Below, in pieces: positions 22,401 through 33,581 of a stretch of 64,000 bases of DNA. The position numbers and the translations under genes are program-made. Under the pieces are notes generated by a model, which saw nothing but the letters and a program-made list of their open reading frames with translations, searched no databases and had not been told where the DNA came from. Source of the stretch: Lineolata rhizophorae (lineage: Eukaryota; Ascomycota; Dothideomycetes; Lineolatales; Lineolataceae). Each line of letters begins with the position of its first letter. The first letter of the stretch is position 1. Where the stretch lies: positions 310,243 through 374,242 of the forward strand of contig MU001681.1 of NCBI GenBank assembly GCA_010093515.1, given 5' to 3'.

Positions 22401-24463
22401 TCACACCTTCTCTTGCTGCTGGCCCTCGACGTGCGCGACGCTGCGCTTGCGCTCGGCCTGGGCGGCCGCGTCCGCGAGCGACATGCCACGCACATTTTCG
22501 CCAATCTGGTCGACGTCCTGGAACCTGATCTTGGGGCGGAACTCCTTGCTCTTCCAGGCCTTGTGCACCATGCCGTAGAGCTCGTCGACCTGCTCGAGCG
22601 AGAGGCCCTTGGTCTCGTAGATGAGGAAGAAGACGAAGGAGATGCAGACGAAGCAGAAGCTGGCCCAGATGAAGAAGACCTTGGACTGCAGGTTGGCGTT
22701 GCCCGGCCCGTCGTTGACGAGGTACGGTGTCGAGTAGGCGATGGCCCAGTTGAGCAGCCAGTTGGACGCCGTCGTCATGGAGAGACACTTGGCGCGCACC
22801 TTGAGCGGGAACAGCTCGCCCGTCACGACCCACGCCACCGGGCCCCAGGAGGAGGCGAAGAAGAAGATGTAGATGCACACGAAGGCGATGGCGGCCTTCT
22901 GGGCCGGCAAATTGGCGAAGTCGGCCGCCGTGCCCGTGATGGCGACGATGTACTGGCAGACGCACATGCCGACGGCGCCCATCAGCAGCAGGTTGCGGCG
23001 GCCCATCTTCTCGACCAGGTACAGGCCCGGGAAGGTCGAGGCCACGTTGACCGAGTTGGTGATGACCTGGATGATGAACGGGTTCTGGAACCCGGCGTTC
23101 TCGAAGTACTGCGTGCCGTAGTAGAAGATGAAGTTGACGCCCGTCAGCTGCTGCAGGGCTTGGAGGAGGCAGCCCGTGAGGAGACGCTTGCCGACGGTGC
23201 CTTTGAAGCACTCGATGTACGAGGCCTGCCCGATGGAGAGCTCATAGTGGTGGTTGGCCTGGATCTCGGCGAGCTCGTCGACGATGGCCGGGTCGGTGGG
23301 CGGGAGGCGGCGGAGCTTGCTTAGGGCCTTGGCCGCCTTGTCGTACTTGTCGCGCTTGATCAGGTAGCGGGGCGTTTCGGGTAGGATGATGAGGCCGATG
23401 ACCAGGATGAGGGACCAGGCGAACTGGACGGCGATGGGGATGCGGTAGGAGCCGCTGTCGTCGCGGTCCTTGGTGCCGTTGTTGACGATGGCGGCTAGGA
23501 ACAGGCCGATGGTGATGGCGAGCTGGTAGGCGCCGACGATGGTGCCGCGGATCCACTTGGGCGCCGTCTCGGACTGGTACATGGGGACTGCACACATGAC
23601 CTCTGTCAGCACTTGTCCCGGCCGAGCAATCGAAGGCGGCGAAATGCGCCAGTCGAGCGGCGGCCGATCTTAGCGCGGCTACATGCGGCTCGGGCCCGTC
23701 GCACGCGCTGGAGTCGTGGTTCCCCCGCGCCAACCCCGCCTGCGCCCGCAAGCCACTGACGAGGGCGGCGATCGACTCAAGGCGACGCCCAGGCCTGGCG
23801 CCGCGCCCGGCTCGCCCGGGCCCGGCAATCTTGCCGTAGACACGCTGCGTCTCGGCCAGACCGAACAAATGGACGACGAAACGTCGGGGCGATCTGGCCC
23901 CCCCGGCGGAACTTCTCAAGCCGCTCGCGCGCGTCACGGAATTGGTTGACTTACTCATTGCGGAGACAAGACCGACGCCCAGACCGGCGAAGAAGCGGCC
24001 GGCGATGAACATGGGCTGGCGCGTCGACGCCGTCTGGAGGATGACGCCGAGGTTGAAGACGAGTCCGGCCGCGGCCATCAGGCCCATGCGGCGGCCGAGG
24101 ATGTCGGCGAAGGGCGCGGCGAAGAGGGCGCCGAAGAAGGTGCCGGCCGAGAGGATGGACACGATCAGGGAGTCCTGGGCGGGAGTGATCTCGCCGTCGG
24201 GCTCTGTCGAGAACTCCCGCTTCCAGTAGTCCATGGCAAGAATGCCGGAGATCGTGCCGGTGTCATATCCGAAGAGAACACCACCGAAGGCGACGAAGAG
24301 ACCGATAACGATGGCGGGCCTGAACAAGTGTCCCAGTAGCGATTAGCAGTGCGATTCGTTTTTCTCCAAGACCTCAAATTTGAAAAACCCAACCGCCTAT
24401 GATCACTCACCAAGTCTTGCCCGCCTCGTCCGCGGGCTTCGTGAACATGAATTTGCCAGGCAT
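22401..24463 (-). CDS. MFS hexose transporter, 534 aa, three exons
   Basis: This is a plasma-membrane sugar/proton symporter of the major facilitator superfamily with 12 predicted membrane helices. Exons: 24463-24411 (MPGKFMFTKPADEAGKT), 24319-23955 and 23587-22401. Introns are 91 bp (GTGAGT/TTCAG) and 367 bp (GTAAGT/TGCAG). Family motifs are present: FGYDTG in helix 1 (34-39), GRRMG in the first loop, YQSETAPKWIRG (143-154), PETPR (209-213), QQLTG plus NFIFYYGTQYF in helix 7 (285-300), and ETKGLSLEQVDELY near the C-terminus. The second junction restores GLVSAM/IPMYQSE, as in related glucose transporters. The exact sugar cannot be read from sequence. The 367-bp second intron is unusually long and open in places. 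Confidence 0.9.
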
Positions 24464-24635
24464 CTTGACCTAATTCAGTGCTTCGCAGCACCCTCTAGCC
24501 AGTCTAAGGCGGACCAAGTCCAGCGACTAGCTCCTCTCCGAATTGGAGGAGTTTCTGTTTGAATGGAGGACTAGAAAGGGTCAAACGACGCAAAAAGGAT
24601 TGAGAATTCGTTTGAACGAGGGCGCACACCAGCAG

Positions 24636-24652
24636 CCTTATACCAGGCGGGG
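24636..24652 (-). promoter_or_regulatory. Possible TATA box and CreA-type site upstream of the transporter
   Basis: On the minus strand TATAAGG lies about 173 bp before the ATG. Next to it, on plus, GCGGGG (24647-24652) fits the SYGGRG consensus of the carbon-catabolite repressor CreA/CRE-1. That placement suits a sugar transporter. The motif is short and common in GC-rich DNA, so this is a suggestion only. Confidence 0.3.
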
Positions 24653-24663
24653 CGTCGCGTCTT

Positions 24664-27600
24664 GAATATATTACGATCGTCGCTCTTCCCGAGAGCAAAC
24701 AACGAAAAACCTGGCTGTAGGGATGATGGACAGAGTGTTCGTTCCTACGCCCCAGGCCGCGTCCCCGACCCAGTTTATATACATACAACGGGAGGAGCAG
24801 CACCAACGGTGTCCCCGTTGCACCGTGTTCGGGCAGCAGCTGCTGGTGTACGCACGCGGCACCCCTCCCTCCTCCCTCCCTCCCTGCCCTGGGCTTGGGG
24901 AATGAACAGTTGGAGTGGTTGGCCACCATCCGTGCGCTCTCGCTCGCTAGCCCACCGGAACGCCTGAGCGCGGACGGCGAAGCACGAAGGCGGCGTTCCT
25001 CCGTGAGTCGTAATTGGAAGAAGCCGCGTCCCCACCCCTCTCTCCGCTCTCCGCCTTTTCCACGCCAAGTCAATGGCCTGGGGGGGGAGGGCGGAGAAAA
25101 GGGCTCTGCGCATGTGTTTGCTCTGAACTCGGCCCGCAGGCTGGGGGGGGCCGGCGCCGGGGTCGTCTCCCCGTCCCCCCTTCTTCTGACCCTAGGCTCC
25201 GTAGCCGTCAACGGCTTAGCGCGCGCTGGCCCTCCGTTTTAGCACTCCCTGTTCCTCGGCGACAGGGTGGAAGGGCGCAGGTTAAGACTGGCAAAGCCTT
25301 TTTGCGGCGACCCAATCGCGCCGTCTTGTCGCCGCCACATGATGTCAACGACGAGGCCCGTCCGCTTGGCAACGAGCGAGGAGGCGACAATGCGCGGCTC
25401 CAGGAGCGGAAAGGCTATCGACTTATCCCCCCATATGATGCGGGGAATTGGAAGAAAGGGGGCGGACGATCGATGGGCGCTCGACGCGACGCTTCACCAG
25501 CAATAAAGAGACAGGACGAAGAGATTGCCGCTTTCCCTGCCCAGGTAGATGCGCGCCCAGACTCGCCTACATACCTACATAGGCACCGCGGGCTTGGCAC
25601 AACGCTTGGGAGCACAGCCTAGGAGAGGGGGGAGCCCCCGGGCTGCTTCGCCGCTGACGGCTAGTCGAGATCGTGAACAAGGCGGGCCAACAAGCAGCCG
25701 GTGGGCCCGAGGCGGTTGAGGGAGGCGCCAAACGGGCTGCTGCTGCTGCATGTCACGATCGTGTCGCCGCTAGAGGTTCGGTAATTCGAGGCCTACTGCG
25801 CCCTAGGGCGCGGAGCCGAACGCCCAGCCGGGAGCGACAGACGCATCACGACGTACGCCAAGCTGGCGGAGGCGGCGCTGCGGCGCTCCAGCGCACGCGC
25901 GAAATTCTGACGTCTGTGCTTTTTCTCCTCAACACCTGCACGAATGGTCAGAGCACTGCGTCTGTCATCCGTTTGTCGGGCGCTGAAAGGCGTCGCTCTC
26001 GGCCCGGCGTAGGACTAGCATCGTTTGTGGCAGTCGTTCCTGGCAGTTGCTGGCACGAAGTCGGAAGCTCCACGCAGTCCCAAGCCTTCTAGAACCCCGA
26101 AAAACATCGGGGCCACGCTAGAATGTTCTCAGATCCCGGACTCTCACGCTCGGAAGGGAGGAGGGCCTTCCGCCAGGGCCCTTAGTACTCGTTCGAAGGT
26201 GTGGAGAAAGGCCCGCAATTCGTTGGGTGATCTCCGCAGCCCAAATGCCGTGAGAAGAAGCTGAATGTGACCCATCCTGGATGGAATAGTGGGTTGCCTC
26301 CCTTGCCACGTAGTACGTAGACGGAAGGCCGTTAGTGGCGACCAACGAGGATCCCGTCACCGACAGGGCCCATCATGAGCATGACGATCTCGCTCAGGGT
26401 TCTCTTCTGCCGGCCTGGTCAATGCCCGAGCCAAGAGACGCCGTTTGAAGGTTGAAACGGTGGAATCTCGTGACATTTCTCGAGATCCAAATCGTCTTCA
26501 TCTGGGTGAATCTCCAACCTTGTCTATGTAAATGATTGCCTGATGATGCTCTGCTTAATTGTCCAGCTTCCGGCGCCTCCCGCGAGCGTTGTTGAAACTG
26601 GCAGACGCCCTTTCCGCCCTTTTACGTCAAGTACGGAGTAGAAAGCCGTAAGACGAAAGCTCTACACTTCCCACCACTGGCTCCCCGTCGTAGCTGTCTC
26701 CGCGCGGAGTGCGTACCCAAAGTCGCAAACGTAGCATTCACTCGCGTAATGGGCGCCAATATGGATCCCGAACAACCCCATGCTCCATCGTGTCCAGGAT
26801 TCCTGCAGCCACCACCACCGCCCACCGCAATAGTAACCCTCAACCGCGATCAAATCACCTTGCGCCGCGACCGCCATCCATGATCGCCGTGAGACAAAGA
26901 AAAGCGCCCGAAGGCGCGCCGAAACCCAGGCGAATGGGCGGCGACAAGGGCCCGTCGGCGCCGGCACGCGACCAATAAGCTCTCTAGCGCGAGGGCGGGG
27001 ATAAAGCCGGCGAACTCGGTCCGACCTGGCCATTTTCCTCGGTCCAGAAGACGAGAGGCGGCTCGTTCCAAGGTCGCCGGGGCGCCGTCCATCTAGGTAG
27101 GCTTGCGCCGCGCGCGTGAGTATGCAGAGATCTTGCCGCCGGCTCTCGGGTCTGCGAGCTCCCGGCGGGAAGGCTTGACGGCACGGGCTGAACAGACGGC
27201 GCGATGGTTGCCGCTCGGCGCGGGCTGGTCGGTTTGAGAAGACGGGCTGGCGCGAAAGCAAGGGCAGGCGGGGCCCCGAGGCTTCGCCCATCCAATCACT
27301 GGACTGGTGATACTCGCCGCCGGGCTTCGCATCAGCACGCACGACCTCCTGGATCCGCGGTGCAACGTTCGAGTCAAGCCCTGGCGCACGCGTGGCACGT
27401 GGTAAGCAGGGCGTCTTTGCATCTCGTTTCCCCGTGTCCAAAAGTTGCGCCCTGTTACCTTTCGTCCAGGCTCAGAGCCCTCCCACCCGCTCCCGTCAGC
27501 TAGGAGCCTGGGTCCGTCGTATTGGCACGCCGTACCGGAGGTTGCATCGTCTTATTTCGGTATGTAGGCATGTGGCCCGTTGTCGGCCCGCCTTTTCTTT

Positions 27601-29496
27601 CCCACCGGCGTCGCAGCAACAAGTCCTCAACGTCTCAATGAGGACCTTCCTGTTTAGGTGCGCGTGCCGAAACAGAGCCACGGGCTATGTGTAGCCCCGA
27701 GAAGGCCGGGGTGTGCCGGATTGTGTGGCTGACTCGGCTCAGCTGCTCGAGAAGATCTGGGGTGGTTGGCTAACTTCCCGGCGACTGGCTGGGCGGTGGT
27801 GGGTTAGCGCAGATCGGGCCGCGAATCGGCGAGGGGGTGCTGAGATGCTAACGCGACGGAGGCTCGGAGCGAGATCAAGCAAATGAGAAGCAACGTCGAA
27901 GAAATGCTACGTGGGTGCGGTGGGCGCGCCGAGAACGACGGCGCGTCGTCGGCGCCGCAAGTTAAGGGGCTCAGAGTGGTAGTTAGGCCGAGGGCAAGTT
28001 TAACGACACGAGAGCGGGAAGTAACAACACAATGAAGGATCGAAAGATGCTTCAGCAATTGAGAAAACACGAAAGGCGCAGGAGAATAGGGGCCTTGTTA
28101 AAATTGTCTCGGCTTGTGGTTTAGCAGGAATCGATTGTGGTACTTCGTCTCGTATACTTCATTTTATGGCAAGGACGCAGAGTAGGAAGGGTTCGGCAGA
28201 TCTAGAAGTAATATGCATGTCGTCCGATAGATAGATATACGTAGCGCCCTATAAAAGTAAGAAAAGGGAGGATGAAGGAACTAGGACAATGTCTTTAGTA
28301 CGTCAATTGGCGTCGCATTTGCATTGAATGCCATGAGCAACGAGCGATGAGCGACGCTCGCTTGCTCGGGGGCGAGCTCCCCTGGCCTCAAGCGGGGCCC
28401 CCATGGGGTCCCCGGAAACTCTCATATTATTCGTGTCACTTTTCGGGGGTGTTGAGAACAGAGAGTAGAATCGTGATAGTAGAGGAGCAAAGATTCTTGT
28501 ACTGGAGATGGACTTGTAACCATCGAGTTCCAGCGTAAGTATCCAATCTTCTCAATGAGGGCCTAAGGGCCTAACAGACACACCTACACTCGACCCGAAA
28601 CCTGGATCCGGCCTACAGATGTGATCTTCCCGCTTTGACCCCCGATACAAACGCGCGAGACCCCACGGAGCCATGATCCGCATTCGCTCCTAGGAACGAT
28701 ATTCGTGCTGATTGGGCAAGCCCGCTGTCGCGCAGCTCGTGCCCTGGCACAGATCCTTTTCTCTAATTCTCTGGGCAGCATACCCACGCCCCAGAAAAGC
28801 CACCAGTCACGTCACGAGCCTCATTGTCCAGGCGCCGTAGGTACATACCTCTCCATCCTTGTTTCCCCAGAAAAGCGACCGCAGATCTCAGACCAGGTTT
28901 CTAGATCCACCCCCAGAAACGACCCCCAACCCCCAACCCCCACACGCCTCCCCCAGACACCTGTGTGGCTACCCCCAGTCCCCATCGTCGAGCTCGCCCC
29001 ATTGCCAAGTTTGCGGCACTCCCGACGACGTGGTTCCTGCGCTCACCGGGGCATCCAGACGCACCGACGCCACGGGAACGGAATCTAGCCGCTGTGAAAT
29101 CGGACCGTCTGAAGCACGCGGTAGGTCCCAAACCTAGAGTCAGGCGAGAGGTAATCCCTGGTCTCGGCACTTAGAAGCAGGCAGACTGGTGTTGATCCCA
29201 TAAAGACTCAATGAGTGCTTCGTGAACGTGTGGTTGGCCTCTATTCTAGCCAAGGAGTTAGGCGGTATGCAGACTTTAAGACAAACCGCGAAGCGCAGTT
29301 TTGTGGTGAGCTACTCGGAATTGTAGAATGTACTTGCTACCAGCAAGGTACACGAAAGAAACAGACCGAAGCGCCCTCTGCCATGCAGACATAACATCAC
29401 AAGGGGACAAGTAGCGCTAGAGCGGCGTACTAATTAACGAGGAAGAAGGAATACTTCTGTTCGCAAGTTCTTCGTGCCCCGGCAAACTCTACGCTA
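24664..29496. other. Long non-coding region upstream of the transporter
   Basis: Nearly 5 kb with no supported gene. 24.8-27.6 kb is GC-rich and full of overlapping frames on both strands, including a 259-codon minus frame at 26662-27441 with no recognisable features and a biased Arg/Pro/Ser composition. 27.8-29.4 kb is more balanced in base content. It may be extended regulatory DNA or decayed sequence. The 3' UTR of NOP2 should lie just before 29497. Confidence 0.5.
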
Positions 29497-31602
29497 CTAC
29501 CGTCTCTTCGCCTTGACCTTCCCTGTCACACTCCCATTCTGCGTCCCACGCCCAACCACAACCTTTGGATCCTTACCTTTCTTCCTTGCCGCCTTCTTCA
29601 GTGCGCGCTCAATATACACCCTATCCTCATCCTCATCCCAACCGCCAAAATCGTCTTCGACCTCCTCCTCACCCACCGGAGTCTTATCCACCTCACCATC
29701 CACGCCGACCCCGCCGCCGTTGACCTTCTGCCCATCTTCGGCACCCTCCTTCTTGCCCGTCGCCTTGACCGCTCCCCTCGGCGTCGGTCCGACCTTCTTC
29801 AACTTAGCCACGAAGAAGCCGTCCATGTTGAAGACGTGCGGGTAGAACCGCCTCGCCATCTTCATCTCCTTGCCGAACTTCTTTCCCCTGAACTCTACGA
29901 AGCCCTCGCGGCCCAACGGCAGTCCCGTGTCCATGAGCTTGACGTTGGGCCGCCTGCTCAGCGCGTATCGCACCACCTCCTCGTTCTCCTCGACCGCCAC
30001 GCTGCACGTCGAGTAGACGACGTACCCGCCCGTCTTGCTCCTGTGGTCCACGCTGTCGATGGCGGCGAGCAGCAGCTTCTTCTGCATGTGCGGCAGCCGG
30101 ACGAAGTCGAGCTCCGTCTTGTTCGTCTTGACGCTGGGATCCTTGGCAATGACGCCCGTGCCGCTGCACGGCGCGTCGAGCAGCACGCGGTCGAAGCCGC
30201 CGATGATCTTCGGGAACGCCTTGAGCGCGTCGTAGCTGCACACGATGGTGTTCCGGGCGCCTAGGCGGTGAATGTTGCCTACGAGCGCCGTGGAACGCTC
30301 CTTGTTTGCGTCGTTGGCGAAGATGCATCCCGTGTTGTGCATCAGCGCCGCCATGTGCGTCGTCTTGCCGCCCGGCGCCGCCGCCATGTCGAGCACGCGC
30401 TCGCCCTCCTGCGGCGCCAGTGCCATTACGGGCAAGAAACTCGCCGCAGCTTGTAGCATGTAGTGGCCCGCAAGATACTCGGGCGTCGCGCCTAGCGGCA
30501 CCGCACTCTCAAAGACTTGCAGCCCGACCTTGCTCCACTTGCCGACAGGCTCGAGCGACACGCCGCGGTTGATGAGGGTCTGCGCGAGAGCGCGCCGATG
30601 CGTGCGCAGCGTGTTGGTTCGCAGCACGACGGGGCGTGGGGTCTCGTTGGCCTCGAAGAAGGCGAAGGCTTCGCGAGGTGGGAAGAGGGAGAACAGCTTC
30701 TCGGCTAGGTGCGGCGAATAGCCGTAGTACGTAGAGATATCCTTGAGTAACTGCGCGATGTAGTCGGCACGCGACCGACCGGGCTCGCCCCGGCTAGCCA
30801 TGTCATCCAGCACACGTAGTGTGTCCGTGATGCGTGTGCGGAGAAGTTGTAGGTCGGGCGCGAGGTGCGCCGAGGGTTGGTCCTCGTCCTGGTCCTCCTC
30901 CTCCAGCACTTTGGGCCGGTCTCCGACGATGTTAGTCTGCATCGCAGCGTCATCGAGCTCGGCCTGCGCGTCCTCGGCTTCCTGGGCTAGCTTGGTGTCG
31001 AGTTTCCGCGAGAGCCCTTCAATATTAGCAGCGGTAAGCTTTTCCTCGGCGTCGTCTTCGTCCTCGTCCTCGGACCACATGTGAGCTCCGCGGCGAATGT
31101 CCTCCGCGTCGGAGTCTACAACTTCTTCATCATCCTCATCAAGAAAATTGTCCGCGTCGAGAGGGAAGGTGTCCGAATTGTCCAGATCGTCTTCACTGAG
31201 CTCGTCGAGATCGATATTACCACCGCTCAGATCATCCAAACCACCCTCCTCCGCCGACTCATCCTCCCATAGCGCCTCATCCTCATCCTCAGACTCAACT
31301 TCCTCCTCTTGCGCAGGTTTCTGGTTCCCGGTGCCTCTACCCTTGGACGCCTTCCTGCTAGCCTTTCCATTCGGAATCGCCTCCTGCCGCTTGCCGCCCT
31401 TTTCCGACGCGACCATCTCCTTCTTTCCTACACTTTTAACCGGCTTCTCCAAGTCATTCTTCAGATCCGCCCTTCTCCTCTTCTTATCCGCGAGCAGTTG
31501 CGGCTCCGGCACTGCAACGGCCGCCTTGCGTTTCCGGGTGACAAGCGATTCATCGAGCGGCGCAGGCGGGCCTTGCTTCTTCATGCGGCGGCCAGGACCC
31601 AT
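29497..31602 (-). CDS. NOP2: 25S rRNA (cytosine-C5)-methyltransferase Nop2, 701 aa
   Basis: Nop2 is a nucleolar m5C methyltransferase of the NOL1/NOP2/Sun family, needed for 60S ribosome assembly. It is a single exon. The N-terminus is basic (nuclear/nucleolar targeting), then strongly acidic at about 100-190. The catalytic domain follows: the AdoMet-binding motif DMAAAPGGKTTHM at 405-417, DAPCSGTG with Cys479, and YSTCSV with the catalytic Cys533. The segment FYPHVFNMDGFFVAKLKKV (about 586-604) is the typical end of the fold. A Lys-rich tail closes the protein. Length and domain order match fungal Nop2. It is divergent from GET5, with a 357-bp shared upstream region. Confidence 0.97.
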   Translation of the reverse strand: MGPGRRMKKQGPPAPLDESLVTRKRKAAVAVPEPQLLADKKRRRADLKNDLEKPVKSVGKKEMVASEKGGKRQEAIPNGKASRKASKGRGTGNQKPAQEEEVESEDEDEALWEDESAEEGGLDDLSGGNIDLDELSEDDLDNSDTFPLDADNFLDEDDEEVVDSDAEDIRRGAHMWSEDEDEDDAEEKLTAANIEGLSRKLDTKLAQEAEDAQAELDDAAMQTNIVGDRPKVLEEEDQDEDQPSAHLAPDLQLLRTRITDTLRVLDDMASRGEPGRSRADYIAQLLKDISTYYGYSPHLAEKLFSLFPPREAFAFFEANETPRPVVLRTNTLRTHRRALAQTLINRGVSLEPVGKWSKVGLQVFESAVPLGATPEYLAGHYMLQAAASFLPVMALAPQEGERVLDMAAAPGGKTTHMAALMHNTGCIFANDANKERSTALVGNIHRLGARNTIVCSYDALKAFPKIIGGFDRVLLDAPCSGTGVIAKDPSVKTNKTELDFVRLPHMQKKLLLAAIDSVDHRSKTGGYVVYSTCSVAVEENEEVVRYALSRRPNVKLMDTGLPLGREGFVEFRGKKFGKEMKMARRFYPHVFNMDGFFVAKLKKVGPTPRGAVKATGKKEGAEDGQKVNGGGVGVDGEVDKTPVGEEEVEDDFGGWDEDEDRVYIERALKKAARKKGKDPKVVVGRGTQNGSVTGKVKAKRR

Positions 31603-31959
31603 GACGGCAGCCGATCCTTTCCAAACCGAAAAGCCCTCCTCAAACCAAGAATTGGAAATTGAAGTGACTGGGACTGCGGGAGAAGCAGCAAAGAAAATTG
31701 CTCTTCTTCCGAGTAGCAGGGACCGGAAGTGCGCCCGAAAATTGCCCGCCGCGCAGAAAAAGTTCTCGGCTGCAGGAACGAAATGCCGGCCTTCACCGCT
31801 TTTCTCTTTGCGCCTAGACCGTATCCGGCTTAGCGTCGACGTTCTATCGACATGGCAATGCCAACCGCTCTACCACACCCGCATTCACAACCTCTCGCGC
31901 CGGGAGGTCCGTGTATCTCGCCGCCTTATGCTCGTCTCCATCGTCAGTCGCGAACAAAA
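31603..31959. promoter_or_regulatory. Divergent promoter region of NOP2 and GET5
   Basis: The two start codons are 357 bp apart on opposite strands, so promoters and 5' UTRs of both genes must lie here. An ATG at 31852 is in frame with GET5 and would add 36 residues. I prefer 31960 because its context is AAAAATGAC and the conserved protein begins there. Confidence 0.6.
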
Positions 31960-32787
31960 ATGACCGAACTCCAGTTCGCGCGCCAATTCCTCACCGCGCT
32001 CGACGCGCGCCCGATCAAGATACCCACCGACTACGTCGCCGACCAGCGCAACTTCCACCCGCAAGGCAGCGTGGGTCCCGCCTTCCCCTCCCCTCTCTTC
32101 CTCCATAGCTAACACAAACCTCACCCTCAGTACACCCTGCCCAAACCGCCCACCCTCCCCCCAAAACGCAAGCGCTCTCCCGCTCCGCCCTCCACCACCA
32201 CCTCAGCCGCCGCCGCCGGCACCGCCCTCTCCCAACCCACCTCCTCTCCCACCCTAACCGCTCTCCTCACGCCCCTCAAGCCCCTCCCCAGCCTCCCCAG
32301 CCCCTCCCTCACTCTCCCCTCGCTTCCCCTCACGACCTCCGCCTACGACCTGCGCGCCGCCTTCGCCGCCCGCGCCGGCCACCTCCCGCTCGACAAGGTC
32401 AAGCTGCTGCGCGCGCGGAAGCCCGTGCCCGACGCGCGGACGCTAGCCGACATCCTCTCCGCCGAGAAGGCCGGCAGCGATGCGGTGGCGGGTGCGGCGC
32501 TGGAGTTCAGCGTCATGGTGATGCCGGGCGCGAAGCCGAGCGCCGCCGCCGCCGCCGGTGCTGCGGCACCGGCAGAAGGAGCGGCCGCCCCGGCCAGGGA
32601 AGACGGTCCGCCTGCGGCGGCACTAACGTCGGTGCATCCGAGCGGGAGCGAAGTGTTGGCCACGAAGGAGTTTTGGGGCGATTTGAAGGGGTTTTTGGTG
32701 CAAAGGCTAAGGGACGAAGGGGAGGGGGAACGGTTGGCGGAGGTGTTTAAAAAGGCGTGGGAGAAGGAGGGTGGGAGGGCGAGGTGA
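31960..32787 (+). CDS. GET5: Get5/Mdy2-like ubiquitin-like protein of the GET pathway, 255 aa, two exons
   Basis: Get5 bridges Get4 and Sgt2 in the cytosolic complex that hands tail-anchored proteins to Get3 for ER insertion. Exon 1 is 31960-32070 and exon 2 is 32131-32787. The 60-bp intron has GTGGGT, branch CTAAC and CTCAG. Residues 1-55 (FARQFLTALDARPIKIPTDY...YTLPKPP) match the Get4-binding N-terminal region of filamentous-fungal Get5. Residues 97-168 form the ubiquitin-like domain (AYDLRAAFAARAGHLPLDKV...). An Ala/Pro-rich linker follows. The last 40 residues (EFWGDLKGFLVQRLRDEGEG...) match the C-terminal dimerisation helix bundle. Codon use is very GC-rich. Confidence 0.85.
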
Positions 32788-33581
32788 CGGATGGGAGATG
32801 ATGGTTCTAAGTTTTAGTCTCTGAGAATGGGGCGTGGCCAAGAGTGGAGTTGTGCTTGATTTAAGCGGAGCACATGAACGCTGGGGATTTTAGACAGAGG
32901 ATGAGCGAGTTTTGCGATGTTTGCGGATGAGCGACCAATGATCAAGGGAGGGCCGGACATGTTGCATGAAGCTCCAACTCTCACACTGACACTTTTTGTA
33001 CCAAATAAACAAGAGCATGTCTTCCGTCCGCTTTCTCCTCCTCCGTGGAGTCGGTCGAACAGGTGTTCGGTATAGAAACGAGATTCTCATCCGAAACCCC
33101 TCCCAGACCTTCCCTTCAGCCCACATATTCATCACTGTCACAGGGGTGCAGGAAACAATGGAGAGGTGAAAGCAACAATAGGGAACCTATCATGACTGCT
33201 CGAGCCCCGGCACACCGCCCATAGCCCACACGACGAGACCTATTCCCTCCATCATACCTAGTCCCGGCCATTCGTTCACAAAGTGTACGCACACCTTGTT
33301 CCGCGGTAGAAGCGGCCCTTCACAACACACACGTACTCCATGCTCGCACGCCCAATCACGCATCCACAATACACGTTTCAGAGAACAATAACAACTTCCG
33401 ACTTCTCGCGCTCTACCAACAAAACTCCCTGCTGTAGTCCGCTTGTCACCACGGCCCCCCACTGGTCACTGCGAGCCAGCCCAGACTAGCTCGGCTACCA
33501 CGGAGCCATTGAGCCGACAACAAACATAACACAAGAAAACAGGAAGCTTCCCGAAGAAAATGTAATGGAAAGCCGCCGGCT
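32788..33581. other. 3' flanks of GET5 and cofilin, converging genes
   Basis: GET5 and cofilin point toward each other across about 800 bp. No open frame here has gene character. The stretch should hold both 3' UTRs. Confidence 0.6.

Noticed and set aside
24504-25211. 235-codon minus frame upstream of the transporter
   Set aside because: Biased Arg/Pro composition, no motif, and it lies where the transporter promoter should be.
26662-27441. 259-codon minus frame
   Set aside because: Overlapped by several open frames on both strands in GC-rich DNA and without any family resemblance; could be revisited with transcript data.
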